A DNA stretch of 64,000 nucleotides from Acidobacteriaceae bacterium KBS 83 (GTDB lineage Bacteria > Acidobacteriota > Terriglobia > Terriglobales > Acidobacteriaceae). The DNA lies in the NCBI GenBank assembly GCA_000381585.1, contig KB906733.1:511378-575377 (forward strand), read 5' to 3'. Below the pieces are notes generated by a model, which saw nothing but the letters and a program-made list of their open reading frames with translations, was not told the DNA's origin and ran no database searches. Positions 7,302-16,360 of the stretch are shown here, piece after piece (position 1 is the first letter of the stretch; each line of letters starts with the position of its first letter). Made by a program: the position numbers and the translations under genes.

Positions 7302-9791
7302 ATGCAAACGTTTGCTCAAAAGCAGAACCAACCCGCCAAGCCCAAACCTTCGATGCTTACTGGATCGCACACCACCATGGCAGAAGGTGACCTTCTCGAC
7401 AATCCGCTAACCCCGCGCTTCGACTGGAACATTGGCCGGATATCCATCCATCCGATAGCAAAACCGGCAATCCAGACTAAACTGACGATTAATCAGCCGG
7501 GAGACATCTACGAAGAGGAAGCCGACCACGTCGCCGACCAGGTGATGAGCATGGCGGTCCCCGCCTCATCACGCGAGATCAAGAGCGCTGCCTCCGGCTT
7601 ACAGCGAACATGCGACTGCGGGGGCAGCTGCTCCAAATGCAGTAAAAACTCCTCAGACGGCGAGGGCCAATACGACGATCCGGAAGATATGCATCTTCAA
7701 CGCAGGGCGGTTGTCGCTGGCAATCGGGAGCCTGCGGTTGCGCCGCCCAGCGTGAGTCAGGTTCTGCATTCACCAGGCCAGCCCTTGGACACAACAACGC
7801 GGGCCTTCATGGAACAACGCTTTGGCTACGATTTCTCCAAAGTGAGATTGCATTCCAACGCCGCGGCCGCGCAGTCAGCGCGAGACGTCAATTCCCGTGC
7901 CTTTACGTTAGGACACAACATTGTTGTTGACACGGAACGGACACCGCTGCGGACCCGGGAAGGTCATCGCCTGCTGGCGCATGAACTGACTCATGTACTC
8001 CAGCAGACCAAAAGCACGGCCTCACCGCAAGGGCTCGGGCTGCTTCAGCGCAAATCACTTGCAGAAACGGACTCGCAGGCGCTCGCATCCGTCGATTTCG
8101 AGAACAGGGGCCTCAACATCGTCAAGCGTGCGCAACTCAAGGCCAAGGTGGATCGGGTCATCAGCCATCCAGGTGCTGAGGTGCAGGAGGGCAGAGCGGA
8201 TTTCTCGCGCGATCCGCAACGCGCGAAAGCAAACCTTTATCACACCCACTTTCGCAATGATGAGGCACGGCTCTCCTATGCGCTGGGCTACTTCCAGGCC
8301 GGCTTCGGGATGGACGGAAACACTCCCGACCCGAAGGCAATTGCTGTGGCGCTGGTGAACTATGAAGTAGAAATCCAAGGCCAGACGGCCGACCTTGTGG
8401 TTCACGACCCGCCGACCAAAGCGGAGACGCAAAAACTTGGCAAGCTCCGCGCCGACCGGGATCTGGCCGAATACAAGACATACAAGGCAGAGGTCGATCG
8501 TCTTCGGGAGATCAGGAAGCGCGAGGAGTGCGAGAGGACGGTTGCATGCAGCGGCTATAAGGGCGCAGCGACCACCGACCTCTACCAATCCATGATCTTC
8601 GACCCGGCAGTAGAGGCTGGAAAGGTCGTTTATCAGCAATATGCGCTGCCGATCGCGAGCGTCCTGCTGGACATGGTTCCAGTCGGGGGACAATTGAAGA
8701 TGCTGATCGAAGGGATATGGGGAAAGGATCTCATCACCGGACGAAAACTCGCCGGCTGGGAGCGCGCATTGAATGTAGTGCTGGTGCTGCTGCCCGAGGC
8801 AAAAGGATTCTTCTCGGCCGGGAAAGAAGGGTTGGCAAAACTCGCCGCCGGCACCGTCGAGGCCAACCTTGACGCGGAGGAGATATACAGAACGTCACGC
8901 GCCCTCAGCAGGCTCTCTGCGGAGGATGTGGAAGCGGCCAAGGAACTTGCCGTAGGCGCGCACGCCAACGAAGCCCAGATGAAGATCATGGCGAGCGTGG
9001 ATGAGATGGCAGGCAAAACTCCCGCGAAGGCAACCGCCGAGCCGATGGTGGAGGTGCCGGAGAAAGCGCCCGCCAAGTCCGAGCATCCAGCCCCTGAAAG
9101 CAAAGGCACAAAGACAGCGCCCGTCAAAGCCGCTGCCCTCGATCTGACCAAGGTGAAACCAGGGGAAATAAAGCTGGCTGGCAATACCCACAAACTGACC
9201 CTCAAACGGGTCGGCAACAAGATCACCGTCTGGTTGTGTTCGCCGCCTCCTTGTGCCGAGTTGATAGCCCGGGCTGAACAGGTGTTGGAGAAGGTGAGCC
9301 GCAAGCATCCGGCTTACGCCCAATTGGAAGCGCTGATTGACGATGCAAGAATCAACGCGACCTGGATCGACGCTGATCCTGCTCTGGCGTCCGCCGAGGC
9401 GGAGTTAGAGAGAATGCGAAACGAACTCGACAGCATCATCAAGGCTCATCCGGATATCGGGGACACTGCGGGGGAAATCGCAGAAGCCGCGCATGAACCC
9501 GCGGCAGATCCAGCCGCGCCTCACGAGGATACAGGTCCCGTGACGGACAAAAGAGGGGCAAAACCGCCAAGAGGAGAAGAGCCGGTGCAGGATGCGCCGA
9601 TAAGCCAGCGGCGGAAGCCCAGCGTAGAGACCTGGAACAAATGGCTGCAGAGAAACCTGGCAAACGAAAAAGAACGGGATGCTTTCAGGCAGTGGCTGAA
9701 GAACGAGCATGAAGGATTGCAGGTACACGAACATATTTTCACCGAAGAGGAATTTATCGAAGTGGTGAGAAGATTTCGAGCGGAACAATAG
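7302..9791 (+). CDS. DUF4157 (eCIS core) polymorphic-toxin-like protein
   Basis: 829 aa. Residues ~155-235 form a DUF4157 domain with a metalloprotease-like HELTH at 227-231 in LLAHELTHVLQQ. This domain is the mark of many effectors linked to extracellular contractile injection systems and of orphan toxins. Before it is a Cys cluster (CDCGGSCSKC, 104-113), probably metal-binding. A central hydrophobic pre-toxin-like segment (LLDMVPVGGQLKMLIEG, then GKDLITGRKLAGWERAL, ~445-490) follows, then an Ala/Pro/Lys-rich linker and a C-terminal helical domain (about 770-829, starting near ETWNKWLQRN) that could be the toxic tip. No signal peptide, no eCIS structural genes and no obvious immunity gene are in the window. 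Toxicity is inference from architecture. Confidence 0.75.
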   Translation: MQTFAQKQNQPAKPKPSMLTGSHTTMAEGDLLDNPLTPRFDWNIGRISIHPIAKPAIQTKLTINQPGDIYEEEADHVADQVMSMAVPASSREIKSAASGLQRTCDCGGSCSKCSKNSSDGEGQYDDPEDMHLQRRAVVAGNREPAVAPPSVSQVLHSPGQPLDTTTRAFMEQRFGYDFSKVRLHSNAAAAQSARDVNSRAFTLGHNIVVDTERTPLRTREGHRLLAHELTHVLQQTKSTASPQGLGLLQRKSLAETDSQALASVDFENRGLNIVKRAQLKAKVDRVISHPGAEVQEGRADFSRDPQRAKANLYHTHFRNDEARLSYALGYFQAGFGMDGNTPDPKAIAVALVNYEVEIQGQTADLVVHDPPTKAETQKLGKLRADRDLAEYKTYKAEVDRLREIRKREECERTVACSGYKGAATTDLYQSMIFDPAVEAGKVVYQQYALPIASVLLDMVPVGGQLKMLIEGIWGKDLITGRKLAGWERALNVVLVLLPEAKGFFSAGKEGLAKLAAGTVEANLDAEEIYRTSRALSRLSAEDVEAAKELAVGAHANEAQMKIMASVDEMAGKTPAKATAEPMVEVPEKAPAKSEHPAPESKGTKTAPVKAAALDLTKVKPGEIKLAGNTHKLTLKRVGNKITVWLCSPPPCAELIARAEQVLEKVSRKHPAYAQLEALIDDARINATWIDADPALASAEAELERMRNELDSIIKAHPDIGDTAGEIAEAAHEPAADPAAPHEDTGPVTDKRGAKPPRGEEPVQDAPISQRRKPSVETWNKWLQRNLANEKERDAFRQWLKNEHEGLQVHEHIFTEEEFIEVVRRFRAEQ

Positions 9792-10767
9792 GCGGAGCGC
9801 CACCCATCGCTTTCCGTCGATCAATCACACCGAGGGTGCGCCAGTAGACAGCCCTGCCAGAACTCCCTCGTGGACATGGCCTACACATTCAAGGAGCACC
9901 TGACCGTCGGCCTCATCATTTTCTGCTTGTCATCCTCCGACGCAAAGCTCCTCTTGAACGTCCCGCGCTACTCTAGTCTGACCACATACATTAATAGGCC
10001 GGGGCGTAAGCCTAACTTTCCGTCATCTGGACCCAACCCCACAAAAGCCCCACAATATTGATACCTTTTGATTCCCTTCACTGCCGCTAGATCGCTAAAC
10101 CCGCAGCTTAAATCCTTTAGATTGTGTCGTTAAGGGCGCTCATAACCCAAAGGTCGCGGATTGAGAGTCATCCAGCGACCATTGTTCATGAAACGATCCA
10201 GAGAACAATTCAGGTGTTCTATTCCGCACCAGCGATTTAAGGGTGATGCGCAGCGATCAGGATAGCCAAGGCTGACCGCCATCTGAGGGAAGCTTATGAA
10301 GAGATTGGAGCAAATGATGCGCGGCGAGTGGAGGACCGATATCCCTTGGACCAGGAAGAGTATGGATGCCCGCCTCCTGACATAGGGAAGGGGACAAACT
10401 CAACCGCATCGATCCGCATCGCATCGTCACCGGCCATAGGATGGGCGGAATGCATGGCCGCGTCAGCCGGCCACACCGACGTTACCGAACGCCACTGGAC
10501 ACCCCAACACAACTACTGCGCCCAGCGCGCCCGAACTGGCCAACGGGTTTTGCAACTCCACTTCGGCATCCAAGCGAGACACGAACCCGCGGTCCATTTT
10601 CATTCAAAAAAGGAACTGCCACTGTTGCCTTTAGAGAATTCGGGAACGAATGCGGCGTCGTTGCAGTGAGCCTGATTCTCTGAAATGCAGACAGAATTGC
10701 GGTTTTCCGGCCAAATGCGGGTGATAGCTACAATTTAAATAGCAGATTCTAAAGGAGATAGACTCTG
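9792..10767. other. Long gene-poor junction at the right edge of the accessory region
   Basis: Nearly 1 kb with only short frames (9870-10061, 10328-10669 and similar) that show no conserved motif, no ribosome site and mixed composition. It contains the tRNA-Met-like fragment at 10135-10181. Probably debris left by integration or excision beside the tRNA-Ser gene. Confidence 0.5.
10135..10181 (+). pseudogene. tRNA-Met(CAU) 3'-half remnant, possible attachment-site scar
   Basis: GGGCGCTCATAACCCAAAGG matches a Met anticodon arm (loop CTCATAA, flanking GGG/CCC). The next bases resemble a variable loop (AAAGGTCG), a damaged T-arm (GGATTGAGAGTCATCC, compare GGATTCGAGTC) and an end AGCGACCA with the CCA tail. 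The D-arm and 5' acceptor strand are missing. A copied 3' half is what an integrative element leaves at its distal end. No intact tRNA-Met lies in the window. Confidence 0.4.
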
Positions 10768-10860
10768 TGGCGGAGAGAGAGGGATTCGAACCCTCGATAG
10801 AGCTTTTGACCCTATAACGGTTTAGCAAACCGCCGCCTTCAGCCTCTCGGCCATCTCTCC
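10768..10860 (-). tRNA. tRNA-Ser(GCU)
   Basis: The minus strand reads GGAGAGATGGCCGAGAGGCT from 10860 and ends TCTCTCC-G-CCA at 10768, so the 7-bp acceptor stem pairs fully. The anticodon loop TTGCTAA gives GCU (AGC/AGU codons). There is a long variable arm as in class II tRNAs and a T-loop GTTCGAATCCC. The 3' end faces the accessory region, the usual orientation for island insertion, but no duplicate of its 3' end was seen on the left. Confidence 0.95.
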
Positions 10861-10919
10861 GGTTCTGACGGGGACGCTATGCCGGATTATAGCGTACCCA
10901 ATGTGAGAAGCCGCCCTGC

Positions 10920-12323
10920 GTGGCGATTACATATACAGTAGACCTCATGCCCCAGAGGTCTCCGAGGCAAGCCGAAAACACAACAACACGATTTCGCAAA
11001 TTGCGCCTCCTGCCATTGATGGCGGCTACCTTTTTCATGGTTTCTGGTGGTCCTTACGGCATTGAGGACATCATCGGAGGCGCGGGGTACAAGTGGGCCT
11101 TCGTGCTGCTGCTGTGTCTGCCTTTCCTGTGGAGCCTGCCGACAGCCCTGATGATTGGAGAACTCGCGAGCGCGTTGCCGGCTGAGGGTGGCTTCTATGT
11201 GTGGGTGCGCCGCGCTCTGGGGCCTTTCTGGGGTTTTCAGGAAGCGTGGCTCTCCCTGGCGGCCAGCATCTTTGACATGGCCATTTATCCAACGCTGTTC
11301 ACGCTCTATCTGGGCCGTCTTGCACCATCGCTCACGGCCGGACATCGCACGGTATGGTGGTCACTAGCGGTGCTGGCAGCATGCCTGCTCTGGAACCTGC
11401 TTGGTGCCGCAAGCGTTGGATCGGGATCGGTGTGGCTGATGTGTCTGCTGATGGCTCCGTTTGCCGTGCTGGTAATGGCAGGCATGAGACACGGGGTATC
11501 TGCAAGTGTGCCATCAGCAAGTCATAGTCTGGATTTCGCAACCGCCTTTTTGGTTGCGTTGTGGAATTACATGGGTTGGGACAACGCTTCGACGGTTGCC
11601 GCAGAGGTAGAGCGGCCGCAGCACAATTACCCGCGAGCAATGCTGGGCGCAGCGGCGCTGGTGGCGGTGTGCTACGTGGTGCCGACGCTGGCAGCTCGCA
11701 TCGCTGGTTTGCCAGCAGATGCTTTCTCCACTGGTTCCTGGGCAGACGCCGCTCGCATGCTGGTCGGCCCCTGGCTCGGTCTGGCAATTGTGGCAGGCGG
11801 AATGATCAATGGTTTCGGCATGTGTAACGCGCTCATGCTCTCCTACACGCGGGTGCCGGTGGCGCTCGCCCGGGATGGATTTCTTCCGCGAGTGATTGCT
11901 CGCCACAATCGATCTGGCGCGCCATGGGTTGCGATCATGTTTTGCGCTGCCGGATGGGCGCTTGCCGTCAACTTGACGTTTGAGCGGCTAATCTCGATTG
12001 ATCTTGTACTGTATGGTGGCAGCCTTATTCTGGAGTTTGTCGCACTAGCGGCATTGCGCTGGCGTGAGCCGCAACTGACTCGGCCCTTTCGTATTCCGGG
12101 TGGCACGATGGTCTGTGTGCTGATCGGCATTCCGCCTGCTGTGTTGATTGCCGCAGCGTTGTTGATGGCCCGCGGTGAGCGGATTGCTGAGATCCCGGCG
12201 CTGGGCCTTGCCTCTGCCATTGCGTTGCTCGGCCCCGTCGCATACGCGATTCAAACGCCGTGGTCACGGAACCGGCAGAGCACACTCACCAATAGCCCGG
12301 AAACGGGCGAGACGGCTGGCTAG
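10920..12323 (+). CDS. APC-superfamily amino acid permease
   Basis: 467-aa polytopic inner-membrane protein with about 12 hydrophobic segments. The first carries the APC substrate/Na site pattern (MVSGGPYGIEDIIGGAG), and the third region PAEGGFYVWVRRALGPFWGF is typical of amino acid/polyamine permeases such as the APA family. It probably imports amino acids or amines by proton symport; the substrate cannot be told. A second ATG at 10947 (MPQRSPRQ) could be the start, since neither has a strong ribosome site. It ends 33 bp before the convergent ppa gene. Confidence 0.85.
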   Translation: MAITYTVDLMPQRSPRQAENTTTRFRKLRLLPLMAATFFMVSGGPYGIEDIIGGAGYKWAFVLLLCLPFLWSLPTALMIGELASALPAEGGFYVWVRRALGPFWGFQEAWLSLAASIFDMAIYPTLFTLYLGRLAPSLTAGHRTVWWSLAVLAACLLWNLLGAASVGSGSVWLMCLLMAPFAVLVMAGMRHGVSASVPSASHSLDFATAFLVALWNYMGWDNASTVAAEVERPQHNYPRAMLGAAALVAVCYVVPTLAARIAGLPADAFSTGSWADAARMLVGPWLGLAIVAGGMINGFGMCNALMLSYTRVPVALARDGFLPRVIARHNRSGAPWVAIMFCAAGWALAVNLTFERLISIDLVLYGGSLILEFVALAALRWREPQLTRPFRIPGGTMVCVLIGIPPAVLIAAALLMARGERIAEIPALGLASAIALLGPVAYAIQTPWSRNRQSTLTNSPETGETAG

Positions 12324-12355
12324 ATTTCTTTGGTCTCGTCAAACCATGGGCCTGG

Positions 12356-12904
12356 TCAAACGATGATTTCGGTTTTCTTCTCGCGATTTTGGACGAAGCG
12401 TTTTGCAGACTCGGTCACCACGCGGCGACCCGCCTCTGCATCCTTCCAGCCCTTGATCTCAACGCGCTTTCCCTCAAGATCTTTGTAGATGGAGAAGAAG
12501 TGCGTGATCTCCTTCAGAATATGCGGATAGATCTCTGAGTAATTCCAAACATCGGTATAACGGGGATTATTCTTGCCCACCGCGAGGATTTTTTCGTCCG
12601 GCACGCCCTGATCCAACATTTCGAGCACACCGATCGGCCGCACCTGCATGACGCAGCCGGAGAAGCTCGGCGCGTCTACCAGGACAAGCACGTCGAGAGG
12701 ATCACCGTCCTCGCTGAGCGTGGAGGGGATAAAGCCATAGTCGCCAGGATAATGCACAGGCGAATAGAGGTTGCGGTCCAGCCGAAATATGTGGAGCTTT
12801 TTGTCGTACTCGTATTTGTTAATTCCCTCGAAGGGAATCTCAATGACAGCTTCAATCACCTCGGGACAACGGTCGCCGATGGGCAGTTCCAGATAGTTGA
12901 TCAT
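12356..12904 (-). CDS. ppa: Inorganic pyrophosphatase (family I)
   Basis: 182 aa, normal length for a soluble family I PPase, hydrolysing pyrophosphate to drive biosynthesis. Conserved sites are visible: EYDKKLHIFRLDR (substrate-contacting Lys/Glu region), PGDYGFIPST and the metal-binding DGDPLDVLVL. A GGAG 9 bp upstream of the ATG fits the start. It is divergent from purS and glmS and convergent with the permease. Confidence 0.95.
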   Translation of the reverse strand: MINYLELPIGDRCPEVIEAVIEIPFEGINKYEYDKKLHIFRLDRNLYSPVHYPGDYGFIPSTLSEDGDPLDVLVLVDAPSFSGCVMQVRPIGVLEMLDQGVPDEKILAVGKNNPRYTDVWNYSEIYPHILKEITHFFSIYKDLEGKRVEIKGWKDAEAGRRVVTESAKRFVQNREKKTEIIV

Positions 12905-12959
12905 TCAGATAGACTCCAACCGCGAGAGCGCCGCGGCCAAAGCCTTATAATCAAGCACG

Positions 12960-13205
12960 ATGAAGGCACATGTCTACGTCACACTGAAGCGCACGGTGCT
13001 CGATCCGCAGGGGCAGACCATTCAAGGGGCCCTTAAGAAACTGCAATTTCGCAGCGTTGCTGATGTTCGCCAGGGCAAGTATTTCCTGCTGACGCTGGCG
13101 GACGGAACAAGCCGAGATGCGGCGCAGAAGGAAATCGACCGCATTGCACGCGACGTCTTGACGAATCCAGTGATCGAAGAATACAGCTTTCGACTGGAAG
13201 AGTAG
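12960..13205 (+). CDS. purS: Phosphoribosylformylglycinamidine synthase subunit PurS
   Basis: 81-aa small subunit that bridges PurQ and PurL in the FGAM synthase complex of purine synthesis. The full PurS pattern is present: [26 protein letters not shown] and [13 protein letters not shown] at the end. purQ and purL are not adjacent as they often are, so the complex must be encoded elsewhere. It lies 50 bp upstream of glmS on the same strand, and a shared transcript is plausible. Confidence 0.93.
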   Translation: MKAHVYVTLKRTVLDPQGQTIQGALKKLQFRSVADVRQGKYFLLTLADGTSRDAAQKEIDRIARDVLTNPVIEEYSFRLEE

Positions 13206-13255
13206 TCGCGGCTGCTCGGCACGAAGTTTCGGAGACGGGCCCGTACAATGGCCGC

Positions 13256-15139
13256 ATGTGCGGAATCGTTGGCTATGTAGGCAAGAAACGGGATGTAGTC
13301 CAAGTCATCCTCGATGGGCTGCGCCGCCTCGAATATCGAGGGTACGACTCTGCGGGGATCGCTGTTGCAGGCAGGGACGGGGGATTGGAACTGCGCCGTG
13401 CCCCGGGCAAGCTGCGCAATCTGGAAGAAATTATTCGCCAGCAACCGATGCATGGCTCGTATGGCATTGGGCACACGCGCTGGGCTACACATGGCCGGCC
13501 TACCGAAGAGAATGCGCATCCGCACCGCGATTGCACCGGTCGCATTGTGGTCGTGCATAACGGGATCGTCGAGAATTACCTCGCCCTCAAGAAGGAGTTG
13601 TTCGCCGAGGGCCACAAGTTCGTCACTGAGACGGACACTGAGATCATTGCGCACCTGATTGAGCAGGAGATCCGCTCTGCGGCTGGCTCGGGCAAAACAC
13701 TGTCGCTTGAAGACGCGGTGAGGCGCACCGCCCGGCGGCTCACAGGTGCTTTTGCGCTGAGCGTGATCTCCGCTGACGAGCCGGATAAGATCGTGGTCGC
13801 GCGAAACGGGCCACCGGCGGTTGTAGGGCTGGGCGAGGACGAATACTTTGTCGCATCGGATGTGCCCGGCATATTGCACCACACCAGAAATATCTACTTC
13901 CTCACCGATGGCGACATGGCCATCCTCGAACCTTCCGGCGTCACACTGACGGACTTCCACGGCGAACAGATCAAGCGCGATGTGACCCGTGTGCTGTGGG
14001 ATCCGATTCAGGCCGAAAAGGGCGGTTACAAGCACTTCATGCTCAAGGAGATCTTTGAGCAGCCGCGCTCCATTCGCGACACCACGCTTGGCCGCATCTC
14101 GCTCGACACAGGAACCGTGCACTTGAGTGAGATGAAGATCTCGGATGACGAATTTCGTGCTGCATCGGGAATCAGCATTGCAGCCTGTGGCACGAGCTGG
14201 CACGCGGCGCTTGCCGGAAAGTACATGATCGAGCGGCTGGCGCGCGTGCCGGTCGATGTCGACTATGCGAGCGAGTATCGCTACCGCGATCCGATCGCAG
14301 ATCCAGGCGCCATCGGTCTGCTGATCACTCAATCGGGCGAGACTGCGGACACCCTGGCCGCCCAGCGCGAGATGATTGCGAAGGGCGCGAAGACGATAGC
14401 CATCTGCAACGTGGTGGGAGCCGCCGTAGCACGCGAGGCACATGGAACCATCTACACGCATGCCGGCCCGGAAATCGGCGTCGCCTCGACCAAGGCCTTT
14501 ACTGCTCAGCTCACAGCACTGTTTCTCTTTGCCATGCACCTTGCTCAGAAGCGCGGCACGCTGAGGGAGACCGACAGTAAGGAACTGATGGATGCGTTGA
14601 ATCACGTGCCAGGAAAGATTGAGGAGATCCTGCGCACGCGGGCCGGGGAGTGCGAGGCGCTAGCCCTGCCTTATTCCACGGCACGCGACTTCCTGTATCT
14701 CGGCCGCGGCATTCACTTTCCCATCGCGCTCGAGGGGGCCTTGAAGTTGAAGGAGATCTCGTACATCCATGCCGAGGGGTATCCGGCGGGAGAGATGAAG
14801 CATGGGCCAAATGCGCTGATCGACGAGACGCTGCCGGTGGTGGTCCTGGCGACAAAGGACGAGGCCAACCCGGATTCGATACTCCGGTATGAGAAGACGC
14901 TGTCGAATATCCAGGAGGTCACGGCGCGTGCCGGCAAGGTGATTGCAATTTCGACTGAGGGGGACACGCAGATCACCCAGCTCGTCGAGCATGTCATCTT
15001 CATCCCGCACGCGCCGGAGTTGCTGCTGCCTGTGCTTGAAGTTGTGCCGCTGCAATTGCTGGCTTACTACATCGCGGTGCGTCGCGGTTGCGATGTGGAC
15101 CAGCCGCGCAACCTGGCGAAGTCCGTAACGGTAGAATGA
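13256..15139 (+). CDS. glmS: Glutamine-fructose-6-phosphate aminotransferase (isomerizing)
   Basis: 627 aa. Makes glucosamine-6-phosphate from fructose-6-phosphate and glutamine, the first step to UDP-GlcNAc for peptidoglycan and lipid A. N-terminal Ntn-type glutaminase starts MCGIVGYVG with the nucleophile Cys2, followed by [11 protein letters not shown]. Two SIS domains follow ([20 protein letters not shown], and the second with [19 protein letters not shown]), then the conserved end [13 protein letters not shown]. Length is normal (about 610). No glmS ribozyme fold is evident in the 50 bp upstream. Confidence 0.97.
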   Translation: MCGIVGYVGKKRDVVQVILDGLRRLEYRGYDSAGIAVAGRDGGLELRRAPGKLRNLEEIIRQQPMHGSYGIGHTRWATHGRPTEENAHPHRDCTGRIVVVHNGIVENYLALKKELFAEGHKFVTETDTEIIAHLIEQEIRSAAGSGKTLSLEDAVRRTARRLTGAFALSVISADEPDKIVVARNGPPAVVGLGEDEYFVASDVPGILHHTRNIYFLTDGDMAILEPSGVTLTDFHGEQIKRDVTRVLWDPIQAEKGGYKHFMLKEIFEQPRSIRDTTLGRISLDTGTVHLSEMKISDDEFRAASGISIAACGTSWHAALAGKYMIERLARVPVDVDYASEYRYRDPIADPGAIGLLITQSGETADTLAAQREMIAKGAKTIAICNVVGAAVAREAHGTIYTHAGPEIGVASTKAFTAQLTALFLFAMHLAQKRGTLRETDSKELMDALNHVPGKIEEILRTRAGECEALALPYSTARDFLYLGRGIHFPIALEGALKLKEISYIHAEGYPAGEMKHGPNALIDETLPVVVLATKDEANPDSILRYEKTLSNIQEVTARAGKVIAISTEGDTQITQLVEHVIFIPHAPELLLPVLEVVPLQLLAYYIAVRRGCDVDQPRNLAKSVTVE

Positions 15140-15154
15140 GACGATAGATCAACC

Positions 15155-15934
15155 ATGGCGAGAGAGCTTCACACAGCAAGACTTACTCAAAAGACCTGCA
15201 TCTCTGATCCGGCCCAGTGCTTTCACCTGGAATATGTAATCGAGGGTCTGGACCAATTCGCGTTCAAACCGGGACAGTTTGTCTCTCTTGTCAAAGAGGA
15301 CAGCCGGGGGAAGATGCAGACGCGGGCGTACTCCATCGCTTCGGCTCCCCGCGCGAATGCCTTCGATCTCTGTGTGAATCGCGTGGAGGGCGGATTTTTC
15401 TCAAATCTGCTCGCCGATATGGAGGAAGGCGACCCAATCGGATTCCACGGCCCGCACGGTTTGTTCACTCTCCGCCAACCGTTGACTGACGCCATCCTCA
15501 TCGCCACCGGCACGGGGATTGCGCCGATGCGCGGTTTCATCGAGCATCTCTTTCCAGATCACGGACCGTCACTGTCCAACGGCCGGAAGATCTGGCTGGT
15601 TTACGGCACTCGCTATCCGACCGAGCTTTACTATCGGGAGTTCTTCGAGCGCAAGGCCGCCGAGCACGAAGACTTCGAGTACATCACGACGCTGAGCCGT
15701 GCCAAAGAGGATTGGACGGGCCAGCGGGGCTACGTGCAGGAGCATGTCGCCCGGATCGCAACCGAGCATCTTTCGTCACAGTCGCAGGACATGCCGACGG
15801 CCGCGGAAGGCGCACCCGGGTTCAACATCCATGCCTACATCTGCGGTCTGAACGACATGGTTTCCGCGAACCGCGAACGGCTGACCAGCCTCGGGTGGGA
15901 TAAGAAGCAGATCATCTTCGAACGCTACGACTGA
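15155..15934 (+). CDS. fpr: Ferredoxin/flavodoxin-NADP+ reductase
   Basis: 259 aa, bacterial FNR size. The FAD domain has RAYSIAS at 57-63 (flavin-binding RxYS). The NADP domain has ATGTGIAPMRGF and a C-terminal YICGLNDMV...ERYD end. It moves electrons between NADPH and ferredoxin or flavodoxin in the cytoplasm. It lies 15 bp after glmS on the same strand and may share its transcript, though no functional link is known. The start MARELHTARL follows a weak purine-rich stretch. Confidence 0.85.
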   Translation: MARELHTARLTQKTCISDPAQCFHLEYVIEGLDQFAFKPGQFVSLVKEDSRGKMQTRAYSIASAPRANAFDLCVNRVEGGFFSNLLADMEEGDPIGFHGPHGLFTLRQPLTDAILIATGTGIAPMRGFIEHLFPDHGPSLSNGRKIWLVYGTRYPTELYYREFFERKAAEHEDFEYITTLSRAKEDWTGQRGYVQEHVARIATEHLSSQSQDMPTAAEGAPGFNIHAYICGLNDMVSANRERLTSLGWDKKQIIFERYD

Positions 15935-15956
15935 AGGAACGATAAGACTGAAGGGT

Positions 15957-15986
15957 GCGGGGGGGCCCCCTCCCCCTCCCGGGAGG
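15957..15986 (+). terminator. G/C-run palindrome after fpr, possible terminator or intergenic repeat
   Basis: Seven G followed by CCCCC, then CCCCC and CCCGGGAGG, 25-50 bp after the fpr stop. It can fold as a very stable hairpin but has no T-run, so it is not a textbook terminator. Runs like this may belong to a repeated intergenic element in these genomes. Confidence 0.4.
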
Positions 15987-15993
15987 CTCATTG

Positions 15994-16360
15994 CAAGCCG
16001 CCTGGAATCATAGGTTTAATGGCCTTACCGGCGCTAAATATGTGTTCCTATTGAGGTTGCAGCTAAATATTTCATTCCATTAGGCTTATGAACAATAAAA
16101 TGCACCATTGTGGGTGCGATTACGGACTTCCGATCATAACTCATTGATACATCAAAGCTTAGAGCTAAAAATGTCCAAACAAAGGACTTAGACTAATGCG
16201 AACCTCACGTCGCAAAATCATGACGTGGGTGTCCGAGCCGGGCACTCGTAACGTTGATAGTGCTCTATTTCCAGATTAGCAATTTCGGTGAAATAAATTG
16301 GCGACCTTTTTGCGATCTTCGCGGCGGTAGTTCTGATTTGAAACAGGTGGCACCGCGAGG
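15994..16360. other. AT-rich intergenic region
   Basis: Roughly 370 bp with visibly higher AT content than its neighbours, between two genes that converge on it. No frame with coding character, tRNA or repeat was recognised. Confidence 0.5.

Noticed and set aside
13206-13255. glmS ribozyme or riboswitch upstream of glmS
   Set aside because: Only 50 bp separate purS from glmS, too little for the ribozyme, and no conserved core was seen.
13022-14605. Long minus-strand open frame of 527 codons
   Set aside because: Antisense to glmS, whose protein shows full family signatures; the minus frame is Arg/His-rich with no motif.
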